NCBI RefSeq assembly: GCF_027921745.1
Contig: NC_079240.1
Span: 1,791,001-1,855,000 of the forward strand
Source: Schizosaccharomyces osmophilus
Taxonomy: Eukaryota > Ascomycota > Schizosaccharomycetes > Schizosaccharomycetales > Schizosaccharomycetaceae
Reading direction: 5' to 3'
Length of the DNA: 64,000 bases
Part shown: positions 10,569-21,635 of the stretch, piece after piece
Position numbering within the stretch: position 1 is the first letter of the stretch
Layout: each line of letters starts with the position of its first letter
The notes under the pieces: generated by a model
Databases searched by the model: none
Seen by the model: only the letters and a program-made list of their open reading frames with translations
What the model was told of the DNA's origin: nothing
Program-made: the position numbers and the translations under genes

Positions 10569-12556
10569 ATGAACGTGTGTATAATTTATTTAGTATTTTG
10601 ATTGAACTACTGTCTAATCAGCTTTGGTTATAGAACACAGCAGTTGAACCGTACTCTTCATCCACTCTAGAACCCTTGGAGAAACAGCATGAAATAATTG
10701 AAGAAAAAGAGAATTTGAGTACTATTCATGCAATGTCAATGGAATCCTTGAGGTCTTCTAAATCATCAGAGTCTTCCCTAAAGGAAATTAGCTTGGATTA
10801 CTCATCCCCTGGTCTTCAGGCACAAGCAGCTATTCCAGAAGAAACAAATTCTAATTATGCTGATAAAAGTATGCTTCGCCCTATTTCACCCGGCGTTCGT
10901 GGCAATAATGGCATCCATTCGACACAAGCAGAAAATCCTGGGTTTGGTCAGTTTCGTCCTGATCCCTCTCCATCCTCCTCTTTTATCTCAACTGAAACAA
11001 ACCAAACTTCTTCATCCTCCCCGCAATCTGGGTTTGAGCAACTACGAACTATATTCCGCAGCCATGAGGATCCTTCGAAAGCAATCAATGACTCTCGTAT
11101 TCAAACCCTAATATTTGAATTAAATCAACAATGTGAAAGTGACTCTATTCCTGTAAGTCAGATTGACTGGTTAGAATGGGCTCGTCTATCATTGTCCGCT
11201 AATGATTACACTACAAACTCAGATGCAGAAACCTCGATTGCCTCCATTCGAAATCTCATGTTGAAGAATTCTTGGAGCGTTCCTTCGCCCTGTAGAAAAT
11301 CTGTTTGGCAAACCCTTGTAACCGCAGAACGCAATGAGCTGTTAACACTATACGCCACGTTGAGTACTTCAATAAACTCTTTGGATCCTGTCATAAAAAG
11401 GGTAATTCGAAATAATGCTTTTCGGGGTCCACTAGAATCATTCAAATACGCATCACCAACTCGTGCAAAGGTATCCACGAATGGATTGTTTCACGTGCTT
11501 CACGCATTCACATTGTTTGATACAACTGTTGAATATGCTTTAGATGCTTTACTGTGGCCTGCTGCATCGCTTCTATCGTACATGCCCCAAGGAAACGCAT
11601 TTCGAAGTCTCGCTTGTTTGCTTGGAAAATCTAATTTAAGCGAATTGTATGTTGCTAATTTGGACACCTCTGAAGAACAATTATATGCCCTTGTTTGGGG
11701 GTGCATTAGTGATCTTTCACCAAAGATTGCTTTATCGCTGCAAAGGATTAAGGCACAGTCTTTGAAATCTTTATACCCGTCACTAGCTTGTTGTTTTGCT
11801 AACTTTTTATCCATTCAAAATGCCTTACGCATCTTGGATCTTGTTTTCTGCTATGGTTTGGAAACGTTCGTTCGTTTGCTTGTAGCTATTTTCCTGAAAA
11901 ACGAGGATAAACTACTGAATATAACGAATTTAGACCAGTGGAATCGATACTTAAGTTCTGATATCGTCGGCCCCTATCGCTTTCCTACAACTCAGAAGTA
12001 TACATTTTATACACGCACACCCGTCGATGTTGATTCATGGATACAAGATGCTTCAAATCTTCAAATAAGCACTGATCGATTTCCTTCTTATTTGTCCTAC
12101 CATGAAACTGTTATATCACGACAAACATTTCGCACTAATATGTTGAACGAATTGAAAGTTCAAAACAAGGATTTGGCTGAAAACATAGCTGAACTGGAAA
12201 ACAGGATGGTACTTTTAAATAGAGAGAACACAAATCTTTCCACTGAACTGTCAAATCATCGTGTTTTAAGGAGTGAAAGTGAAGAAAAAACTGACTATTT
12301 ACGAAATTCTATTGCTACATTGGAAGAGCAAGTAAAGCATCTACCAGAGCAATTAAAGGAATCTCTGCAACAAGAAATAGTTGTTCTGAAGAACCGAAAT
12401 CGAAAATTTGAAGAATCCAACGCGTACGCTGTACAACAAATCACTTACCTTAATGAAGAGTTAGAAAGAACTTTACGACAACTACATGATTTAGAAGATA
12501 AACACTCTCAATTGCAGGCCAGATGGGATAGTGTTTCTAAGATGTTCAAGAAATAA
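10569..12556 (+). CDS. gyp51: TBC-domain (Rab GTPase-activating-like) protein with C-terminal coiled coil
   Basis: The model is join(10569..10574, 10634..12556), 642 aa. The frame is open from 10634, directly after an in-frame TAG that doubles as a plausible acceptor. A branch-like CTAAT lies upstream, and ATGAAC followed by GTGTGT fits a 6-nt first exon. If this is wrong, the first in-frame ATG is 10733. The N-terminal ~180 residues are Ser-rich. A TBC-like domain follows, beginning with WSVPSPCRKSVW. A coiled coil occupies about the last 140 residues, as in Gyp5-type proteins. The arginine- and glutamine-finger motifs are degenerate (no IxxDxxR, and YMPQGNAF in place of YxQGxN). GAP activity is therefore uncertain. 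Position matches S. pombe SPCC1620.12c; convergent with nup97. Confidence 0.7.
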
Positions 12557-12690
12557 TTTTTTATTTTATTATATTATGATATATTATACATTGCTGCATT
12601 GCATAAATACACTTCCTTAGACAACCAGTTCTACTTAGACGCTGAACTAATCAAACCAAAAACAAAAACGTAAAAAAGAGAAAGAGTGGA

Positions 12691-15263
12691 CTAGGTCATT
12701 TCAATTTCACAACGATTTAATTGCTCCAATATGTGTGAAGGCATACGGAAGTCTATTAATGAGCTGTACATTACAATTTTCCGTGCCTTCATACGATAGA
12801 ACTGTAGCTTCGTGTTTGCTATCGAATCGTTGTTGTAAGCAGATGATTTCTGCTTTTTATAAAGCTCATTGATACTTTTCATAGCAACCAAAATAATTCC
12901 CGGTATATTGTGTAGCAGGCTGTCATTAAGAAAACGGAATTCAGCCGCCAACTTACGAACCACGTGAGAATCACACTCTGTATCCAGAGGCAATATCTCT
13001 ATTTGTTGTAAGGCAGCCAAGACTTGTTCGTAATCTTTGTTTACATAAGCATGGAAAGCTTCCACAGTGAGTAGTAACAAATCCGTCGTTTCTCTGTTTT
13101 TGTAATTAATCTTACTGTATATAGAAGGGTTCTTTCCATAAACATTCATCATATTTTTGACTAATGAGATAAGTTTTTCTGGGAACACGCCTTGATCCAT
13201 AAATCCTAACAATGCAGAACCCAAGCATCGATTGACAACGGAGATAACAACATCATAAGCCTCAGCCAAATGATATAGCAAAACTGAATCAGACCATAGC
13301 CCTTGATCATCAGCAATTTTAGCAGAGTGGAAAGTTATCTTTGTTAGAAACTCTTCCTGAGATGAAAGCTTTAATATCGAGTATCGACTCTCCAAAAATC
13401 CGGAAATACGTTCGCCGTCAGCACGAATATCGCCAACTAAATGAACATAATCACGGGTACTTAAGATTAGATCTTTCAAAGCTTCGTGACAGACAGGGGC
13501 ATATTCTGTAACTTCACACATACTCGCTAAATAGCAAGCAGAAGTAACTGCATCATTTTCCTGCATGCCTTTAACGTAGCTCATCAACATTGCTTCATAT
13601 CGCAGGCTTGGTTGACCTGCAGTATCATTTACAAGTAAAGTATCAAGAGGAGGCGAAGATTTCGGAGAAGCGGTGTGCAGCAAACCATGATGGGCACATG
13701 TGATAGCAAAATGAACAGCGTCTGTAGGATAATAACTATATAAAAATTCGATAGCATGCTCATAAAGACCACATAACATTAAAAGGAAAAAATACATAAC
13801 AGGATAAGAGCCTTGCTTAGTAAAATAATCAGGGCCGTATGACACCACCAATTTTTGAACATCTTGCAGGGAAAAGCATTCATGAGCAGATATGTTCGTT
13901 TCAGTAAATTCTCGTGCAAGGGAAAGCTGTAACCAAATATAGTCTTCAGTCACAAAACAAACAGAGGGACAAGATGTTTTGGAAAGCTCACAGCGGCCAA
14001 TTATTTTATACACGGCATATTTGAAAGGATCATAGTCTTCTTGGAAACGGAGCGTCTGATTGAATTCAGAGAAAAGTTTGTTTCGCAATTCTTTGGGAAT
14101 TATCGAGTTTGGAGCCTTCAAATAAGCCTTCAAGTAAGTAGGGAAATCGGTGGCTTGTCTCTCTTCAAAAAAGTTGTGATTTTGTTCAGCATATGCGACG
14201 GCTTCATCCAGGTAGCCCGCACGCAGCAGATAGAAGATGAATGCCCAAACCGGTAAGTCCCCTAAAAATTCAATATTCGAATTCGTCCAAACACCATTTT
14301 TTGAGAATCGAATATTAATATATGCACGAATTTTATTTACAACAGAGGGTACGCCACCAATGGAAGCAGCTTGAGGGTTGTTTGCGATTTCTTTATTAAC
14401 AACATCAAAGAATTGCTTTTCCAAGAAACGTCTAGAGCAGTCAATAATTCTTTGATTTAGACGTACTTTAGAAAGGCTATCTTCGTAGAAAGGAAACAAC
14501 TGGGATTTGGATCCGAGTAATGGATCTGAAGAACCATCATAAGAAATGAAAGAACGTAATAAATTCCAAGTTTCATACAAAAGAAGTGACTTCGTATCTT
14601 TTGACAATTCCTTTGCGACTTGGCAGAAAGATGAAACATAATTTGAGCCAGGTGAAGACTGAGAAACATCGGAGTAACACGTCTTTAATGAAGCAGCAAA
14701 TACCCGGCTGCGAGCATTGTTTTGGGTTACTGTTGCCAGCTTTTTCTCTTGAGAAGTAGATGATTCCGGAAATTCCCTTACACCTGACTTCTTTCCCTGC
14801 CACTCAAGCTCCAGATACTTGTCAAACTGAGACTGGGCATCCTGAATAAGGGCTTCAAGCGAATATAGCACATTTTTCTCTCTTTGGTATTTCAAAAACA
14901 TATCCACGTCTGTAAAAGAAAGTTCAAGAGTTGTAGGAGGTTTTGCATGAAGCGATAGTGACTCAATTTTCTTCCATGTTCTCTCAGCATTTATTCCACT
15001 TCCCGCGAGCAAGTAATGTCTATATAGAATATTAGTAATTATTCTTCAGATGTATTTCTTTATTCATACGCTTTCGTATTTCCATCTTTGCTTGGTGGAA
15101 TATGATTATGTGACTGAATCGCACGCTGCTCAAGTTGGCCCAAGTTTAACTGAATAAAAGGCAAAGACGGCTGTAACAGCTCGCCAACAAGTTTCCTAGA
15201 TTTCGTGTCCAATAAAGGCAGCGAACAAGTCGGTTTTTGAACCCTCTTTGGTTCTACAGTCAT
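12691..15263 (-). CDS. nup97: Nucleoporin Nup97 (Nic96/Nup93 family)
   Basis: Two exons: 15070-15263 (ATG at 15263, MTVEPKRV) and 12691-15019. The 50-nt intron has donor GTATGA, branch TACTAAT and acceptor TAG; splicing gives 840 aa. The sequence is alpha-helical throughout, with the Nup93/Nic96 pattern: an N-terminal linker with short motifs, a coiled-coil stretch, then a long alpha-solenoid. Nic96-family proteins are structural scaffold of the nuclear pore inner ring, linking the Nsp1 complex to the membrane-proximal rings. S. pombe has two paralogues (npp106, nup97); the assignment here rests mainly on gene order next to cwf26. Confidence 0.85.
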
Positions 15264-15869
15264 GACACGGTTCAAGTAGTAAACAACAACTTGCTTTCTC
15301 GCTACTCCAAATTCATTCGGAGAATTCGGCCTTTTTGTGTGTTAATCACCGAGTTTACCGAAAATGTGTTCTGTGTTCTTATAAAAAAAGGTATGAATTG
15401 AATAAACTAAAATAAAAACAATAAGAAAATAAAATAAAACAAAATAAACGGTTCTGCTTTCGACATTTTTGAAATGTGTTTTCTTCCTTGGGTAAAATAC
15501 GAAACAATCGATAGCAGCAGGACAATTGCTTTCCTTAAATACTTTGTATTTGAAATGTAAATAGTCTAGAATAATTCTTTATGAAATTAAGAAAAGGAAG
15601 AAACCGAATATCAAAAATGACCTTGATCGTTTTGTTTAGACAGTATTGTAAACTTGAATAAATGGGGATGTTGCAGCTTATCCCGGAACTATTTTAGGAA
15701 GTAAAGAATCTTCTAAGAAAATAGAACAAACAACTATCTTATTCTTCTTAAATCCATCTTTTCATCCTTTTTAAAGACCCAATAACTGATTCCCTGAAAC
15801 AAAAGATGCTGTAATTCTATGCATCACATGCTAAAATATTTGTTAGAAAGTGTAACAAAGCGTGCAACC
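15264..15869. other. Intergenic region between cwf26 and nup97
   Basis: About 600 bp between two minus-strand genes. It includes an A-rich tract at about 15395-15450. No gene is seen; it probably holds the nup97 promoter and the cwf26 3' UTR. Confidence 0.6.
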
Positions 15870-16778
15870 TTACTCTTCCACTGCCCACATTTGAGCTTCG
15901 TGTTCTCGAGCTTTCCGCTCATTCTGTCGCTGAAACCAACGATTTTCAAACCCATTCCCCCGAATGATACCATCCCATCGATGGCCAGGGCGAATATTAA
16001 ATCTGTTTGGAGGAGCATATCCTTGATATGCTTTTGTAGTGGTCGTGGATCGCTTCGTCAAAAACGCTGCTGCAGGGTCGTTCCATCGAACCTTTTCTTT
16101 AAGTTCCTGGTTATATTCCGGATCATCTTCATACCTTGAGAGGGGTACATTCTTTTGTCGTTCCAGCTCTGCAAGATACTCTTGTCGTTGTTGAATTTGT
16201 ACTTCACCCACTTGATTTTCCTTCTGGCGCCTTTTTTCCAATTCCTGTTCTACTAGTTTCCTCCGTGCCTCCTGACGTGCAAGAGTAATATCTATACGTT
16301 TACCTGTAGCATCACGATAAACCGTTTCTTTACTTTTTCGTAATTCCTCGTCTGGCATAGCGAACTTCTCCTGCTCTTCAATTTCACGCTTCCGCCTAGC
16401 TTCTTCTGAAACTTGTTTACCTGTCACCAATCCATACCCAGGACCCTTGTCCGTTGATTCTTTTGAAGACTCTGTTTTTTGGTTTGCCTCGCTGGCACCT
16501 ACTGGTTTCCAACGCGATGCTGTTGGAACCGCAACATCTTGCGCTTTTTGGGCAATTGTATTTTCATCTAAATCTTTTATATGTTCATCGTTAACAATTG
16601 TCGGTTGATCCTGTAATATAGTAGCCCCTTCTGTATAGCCTGCTAGTTCATCGTCATTTCTCCATCCAGCAACATCTTCATCTTGAATTTCTACAAAATC
16701 TGAAGATTTAGACTTTTTTCTTTTCTTTCCTGTGTCTTTCTTTAAATATTTCTTCGCGATATAGTCTGCGTTCGACAT
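15870..16778 (-). CDS. cwf26: Spliceosome-associated Bud13-family protein Cwf26
   Basis: Intronless, 302 aa, ATG at 16778. The N-terminus MSNADYIAKKYLKK and the C-terminal block RPGHRWDGIIRGNGFENRW are hallmarks of the Bud13/Cwf26 family. The middle is highly charged (KRKKSK, then a long Glu/Arg helix). Bud13 is part of the RES complex (Bud13-Snu17/Cwf29-Pml1) that binds activated spliceosomes and supports splicing and nuclear pre-mRNA retention. The C-terminal tryptophan-rich segment is the expected Snu17-binding part. It is divergent from tfg1 with only 98 bp between the two start codons, so the promoter is shared or very compact. Confidence 0.92.
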   Translation of the reverse strand: MSNADYIAKKYLKKDTGKKRKKSKSSDFVEIQDEDVAGWRNDDELAGYTEGATILQDQPTIVNDEHIKDLDENTIAQKAQDVAVPTASRWKPVGASEANQKTESSKESTDKGPGYGLVTGKQVSEEARRKREIEEQEKFAMPDEELRKSKETVYRDATGKRIDITLARQEARRKLVEQELEKRRQKENQVGEVQIQQRQEYLAELERQKNVPLSRYEDDPEYNQELKEKVRWNDPAAAFLTKRSTTTTKAYQGYAPPNRFNIRPGHRWDGIIRGNGFENRWFQRQNERKAREHEAQMWAVEE

Positions 16779-16876
16779 AGTTGTTTAGTGTAGATATATC
16801 ATACTTATGCACAATCCCTTAACCATCTTCCAGTTCGTCAGGAAGATCATACTTTTTAAGCCTTTATAGCTGCAAA

Positions 16877-18616
16877 ATGGACCTGAAAGATACCAAACCC
16901 TTTTCGAATGTTAAGCAGGAACCTACAGATGTGAAAGAACCCAAAGTAGAAGAGAAACCTGCTCAAGATGCAGCTACTCCACAAAATCAACAAAAGTTTT
17001 TGGATTTCCAACTTTCCTGGTGTCCTAAAAATGAAAGAAAAACTACAAACCACCATTTATTAAAATTCCATTCCAATAAAACCATTGATCCTCTGAAAAC
17101 ATTCGTGCCACCCATCAAGATGCAAAGAAGAGATCCCCATGCCTCTTCTTCATCAAACAATGAACAGCAATCTGCCGAGCCTGGTACTTCTAGTAACATG
17201 GATGCATCTTCTATTGCTCCTTACGGAGGAGCTCAAAACATGAAGCAGAATGCTTTCAAACGAAAGACCCGCCAAGTTGTCAAGGTGGATCCACAAGTCC
17301 GCAGACTTCAAGAGGAAGAATTGTCGCCGTGGATTATGGAAGACTTTGAAGGAAAAAACACATGGGTTAGCACTATGGAGGGAGGTCAATCCTCTGCTTA
17401 TGTCTTATTTATGTTTTCTGTAGGTTTTTTTGGGAGATATTCCTTCAACAAGCAACACTGGTATTGTAAAGATAAGCTGGTTTACTAACAAGTGTAGGAG
17501 AATGGATTTAAGGTCATTCCAGCTGATCGTTTCTATCGGTTCAATCAGCGTAGTAACTTTCAGACCCTCTCTATAGATGAAGCAGAGGCCAAGGTAATTT
17601 TGAAAAATATTTTATTATAATGTATTGTACTAACAATCTTTTAGATGAACAAAAAGACACCCATTCCTCGCTGGTTTATGAAAAAGGATAATAATGAAGA
17701 AGGGGGGTCTTCGGAGGGCGCTGCTTCGCCTATGTATCATCTCAAAACTGTTCCGAATGCTCGTACCGTTTCTGGTCCTAGGACAACGGGAAGTGATGAT
17801 GAATTAGATTTTGATGAAGAGTTTGCAGACGACGAAGAGGCACCCATTGTCGAAGGAAACGAGGAGGATAATAAACAATTGGAAGAGAAAATGAAGAAAG
17901 AAATGCTTACTGCCAATCTATTCGGTGAGGCTGAAGAGCCTAACTTCGAAGAGGAACAAGAGCGCCAGATATCTCACGAAGGCAAAAAGCTTCAACGTTA
18001 TCTCAAATTACTCGAGAAAAATTTGGCGTATGAAAGTGATGAAGAAGATGAGAATCCCTATGCTTCACCCAATGAGGCTAGTAGTGAAGAAGAGGTACTT
18101 AAAGAAGAAGAAGAGTTACAGAAGCGTGAAGAAAAGGTTAAATCTCGTTTTTCAGCTTCCAAAGCTACTACACCCAAACCCACTGGTACCCCGAGTGCCA
18201 ACTTGAGCCCTCAACATCCAGTTTCCCAACTCAGTTCGCCTTCGCAATCGTTTGTACAATCTAAACCTTCAGAGCCTATTGTTAAAGGTCCCGGATATGT
18301 TGTTTTTCGAATCTCGAGCGAAAAGCTCTCCCAGTTTGCTTCTGACTTTCCTCCTCTTCATCCTAAAATTGTTGCTACTCCTTCGTCGGAAGCGATTGTT
18401 GGAGCGGACGGGGGAGCTAATGTTAATACGGACGATTCTAATCTTATTACTGATGCTGAAGTCATACAAGCTCTCAAGAGTGGACCTATCACTATTAAAG
18501 ATTTGATTCATCTATTTCACGCCAAATTCAAGGCAGACACCAGAAATCGTACGGTCATTCAGAAAGTTATTCGAAAAGTTGCCAGATTTGAAAACAAATT
18601 GTTGGTTTTGAAATGA
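16877..18616 (+). CDS. tfg1: Transcription factor TFIIF large (alpha) subunit Tfg1
   Basis: Exons 16877-17419, 17498-17593 and 17645-18616 give 536 aa. Donors are GTAGGT and GTAATT, both branch regions contain CTAAC, and both acceptors are TAG. The N-terminal half, with the conserved stretch GFKVIPADRFYRF, forms the TFIIF dimerisation barrel. A highly acidic and Lys/Glu-rich centre follows. The C-terminal ~60 residues (ITIKDLIHLFHAKF onward) form the winged-helix domain. TFIIF escorts RNA polymerase II into the pre-initiation complex. All parts are present and the length is ordinary for the family. Confidence 0.93.
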
Positions 18617-18975
18617 TGATTAATTCGTTCTTTGTAACAGCATTGTGCTGTTACGGGCCAGTCTTCGTTAAGTACGCGCACATTTTGTTGAAAAGTAAGA
18701 AAAAAAAAAGCTTGTATATTTTTGGTTGTTAAAGGGCACTATGTTATGAGAGTATGGAATGAAAATAAATTATTTATAGGATTGACCAAGAGAACTATCA
18801 TTTACGATACATAAGAAGTTTACGAATTACTCGTTTTGTAACGACAACTGATTGCAAAATATAAATGAATTAAGATTACGTAAAGAAGGTTTATGCTTTC
18901 GCTGTAAAATTAGTAATCGCTAAGTAGAAATCATTAGAGAGGGGATTGAGAAGTTGAAGATAATACTAATGAGAA
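18617..18975. other. Convergent 3' region of tfg1 and lsc2, with a hairpin
   Basis: 359 bp between two stop codons. The notable element is an inverted repeat with arms GTAACAGCA and TGCTGTTAC (near 18635-18655) and a 3-nt loop, about 20 bp after the tfg1 stop. Otherwise AT-rich UTR sequence. Confidence 0.6.
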
Positions 18976-20277
18976 TCAAAGAGGGAGCTCAAAGCTAACG
19001 TTGACATTAGCTTCACGGGCCATCTCAACGACACGGCTGTAACGGCAAGCTTTTTGAGCAGCTTCGTCGAGATCGTCGAAAGAGAAAATACGAAGACCAG
19101 AGTTGTTGATAACGTCCTTGGCGGCATGTTGATTAGTACCTTGCAAACGGCAAATGATGGGAATGTTGAGGTCTAAGCTAGAAACAACGGAAATAAGACC
19201 TTGGGCAATAACATCACAGCGAACGATACCGCCAAAGATGTTGACAAAAATGGCAGTAGTCTTGTTATCCTTGGTAATAAGAGAGAATGCCTTACGGATG
19301 GCTTCGGCATTAGCATTACCACCGACATCCAAGAAGTTAGCAGGCTCACCGCCGTGAAGCTTAATGATATCCATGGTGGCCATGGCAAGACCAGCACCAT
19401 TGACAAGACATCCGATGCTACCATCTAACTTAATAAAGTTCAAACCAACCTTGCCAGCTTGAGCCTCATCAGGATCTTCTTGGGTGATATCACGTTCGGC
19501 AAAGATATCGGGATGGCGGAATTCAGCATTATCATCGAAGCTAAGCTTAGCATCCATGCAAAGAACCTTTTGATCGGTAGTTTCAGCAAGGGGGTTAATT
19601 TCGACTTGAGTAGCATCACAGTCATTAAAAACCTTGTATAGCTTGGAAATAGAGTCGATGGCTTGCTCTTTGCAGGCGGGAGTGAAGCCAAGCTTGGTGA
19701 CAACCTCCTCTGCAATAGAGCGGTCCAAGGTAGGGGTATTGGGAAGGGAGCGTTTAATAATAGCACTGGGGTTTTCAGCAGCAACACCCTCGATATCGAC
19801 ACCACCTTGATCAGAGGCGACGATCATGGGACACTGTTCATCACGGTTCATCAAAATAGCGAAATAATATTCACGACGAACATACTTACGTTCACAGACA
19901 TAAACACTGTTACAAGGCTTACCAGCAGGACCAGTTTGCTTGGTGATAAGCTTATGGCCGATCATTTGCTCGGAAAACATTTTTGCTTCAGTAGGGTCGT
20001 AAACGGAACGAACACCACCGCGAAGACCGCTTTCAAATTGGCCTTTACCACGGCCACCAGCCAAGACTTGGGCCTTGACTACCAAGTCACTGACGCCGAG
20101 TTTCTGGGCTACCTTTTCAGCTTCTTCGCCCGATTTGGCGACACCACCACGAGGCACATCGACGTTAAACTTGCGAAGTATGTCGTGTGAAAGATACTCA
20201 TGAAGAGCCAAGTTACGCTTCTGCACGTGAGGAGTAAAAGTACGTGCTGATTTTCTTAAAATGCTTCTTGACAACAT
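18976..20277 (-). CDS. lsc2: Succinate-CoA ligase beta subunit, mitochondrial
   Basis: Intronless, 433 aa, ATG at 20277. A basic, Ser/Arg-rich mitochondrial presequence (about residues 1-22) is followed by LHEYLSHDILRKFNVDVPRGG, the start of the ATP-grasp domain. The nucleotide-binding Lys/Gly region is KAQVLAGGRGKGQF, and the C-terminal CoA-ligase domain includes FVNIFGGIVRCD. With the alpha subunit it converts succinyl-CoA, ADP or GDP and phosphate to succinate, CoA and nucleoside triphosphate in the TCA cycle. Nucleotide preference cannot be told from this reading. Strong codon bias here produces long antisense ORFs, which I regard as shadows. Confidence 0.95.
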   Translation of the reverse strand: MLSRSILRKSARTFTPHVQKRNLALHEYLSHDILRKFNVDVPRGGVAKSGEEAEKVAQKLGVSDLVVKAQVLAGGRGKGQFESGLRGGVRSVYDPTEAKMFSEQMIGHKLITKQTGPAGKPCNSVYVCERKYVRREYYFAILMNRDEQCPMIVASDQGGVDIEGVAAENPSAIIKRSLPNTPTLDRSIAEEVVTKLGFTPACKEQAIDSISKLYKVFNDCDATQVEINPLAETTDQKVLCMDAKLSFDDNAEFRHPDIFAERDITQEDPDEAQAGKVGLNFIKLDGSIGCLVNGAGLAMATMDIIKLHGGEPANFLDVGGNANAEAIRKAFSLITKDNKTTAIFVNIFGGIVRCDVIAQGLISVVSSLDLNIPIICRLQGTNQHAAKDVINNSGLRIFSFDDLDEAAQKACRYSRVVEMAREANVNVSFELPL

Positions 20278-21635
20278 ACTGTCGATAAATTAGTTAAATC
20301 AATACAAAGAGTGAATGTAGGATATACGAGAGAGACGTAAACCAAACGATTATATATTCCAAGAAGCTGGAGACGTTCCCCAAAAATCAAAGACTTCTTG
20401 GTAATTGCTAACTGTCTGCAGTCTGATCTGAGCGAGTATCTTAATTCCCAAAGTAACATTGTGTTTTCAAGGAGGTTTTTATTCCGCTCGCTAAACAGTA
20501 AACAAAGGAATCCTGAGATGAAAGGAGACAAGAGCCTCTGAACAAGGTGAAGGTCATTATGAAATAGATTATCCTTTTGTAGAGTTTCTCTTTGTTGACG
20601 GTCAAAGCGATATGCAAAAGAAGCGATGACGAGACGCGTGGCTGAAATGGAAGGCAAACAGGAAAAAGACAAAGGAGAGTTTAGTACGACAGAGCGTTCT
20701 TTTTTAATTGAATGTAGCGATTCTGTTTCGCGAATGACTATATCATCAATTGGCGTAAAAGGATGGGCCTATTCGTAAACGGCGCTGTGTCTAGCCTTCG
20801 TTGGAGGTTTGTCTCGTTGAACAGCCAGCCCGAGAGAGAAAAAGAAGTGTAACAACAAAAATAGAAGTTGCATATTGATTATGAAACAGTTCGTTTCCTG
20901 CCCTTTCTGACATGTCGGACATCATTACATACTGCTACTTGCTCTCTTCAAAGATCAACATAGAACCATCTCTAAAAGAGGTACGAATCCCTCCAAAAAG
21001 CTTCCAGCTATCCTTGTAAAGGAAGTTATTTATTCTTCAGCAAAATTGCAGAAATCTACGAGAATAACCACTCTTCTATTCTGTATCATTTTACTCGAAT
21101 ACTACCATGTTTCATATCGTATTATATAAACCGGTATGATCCATCTTATCATATTAAGGATTATACTATTATATAGAGCAGAAAACAAAATGGAAGCCAA
21201 GACCAAGGGAAACATAAATCAGAAAGGTCTGAAACATTGCAAGATTTCACTGCTTCATTCCACATTCGTCCGCGCTAAACTGTCTCTTCCTAAAACACCG
21301 ATCTATACAGAAAGCTCACGAGTCGTAGCAGCGCATAAGATCCAGTCCTGTACCCAAAAGACCCAACGTTTGTGCAAGCTTCTAAAGAAACAGCCAATCA
21401 CTTCTTTTTCCTTTTCAAACCTTTTCAAATCGTTTTACACTTCTTTTTCTTTTGCGAGAATATTGCAAAAAGCCAAAGATACCACATAGGAACGACCGTT
21501 TGTATCTCCAAATACCACAGTATTGGAACGCGAACCCAGCAAACAATATGAACGAGAAACGCTTTCAAAACGTAAATTCAGCGTGAATAGCAACAAGAGA
21601 TTGAAATTAAAAATTTAATTTTCTTGAAACGCATC
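20278..21635. other. Divergent intergenic region between lsc2 and lnp1
   Basis: About 1.36 kb between start codons. A 117-codon ORF at 21136-21489 lacks recognisable motifs and looks fortuitous. No RNA gene recognised. Confidence 0.5.

Noticed and set aside
19663-20190. 175-codon plus-strand ORF antisense to lsc2
   Set aside because: It is a mirror of the strongly biased lsc2 codons, has no domain, and the minus-strand gene explains the region fully.
21136-21489. 117-codon ORF upstream of lnp1
   Set aside because: No domain, position in a divergent promoter region, composition like background.
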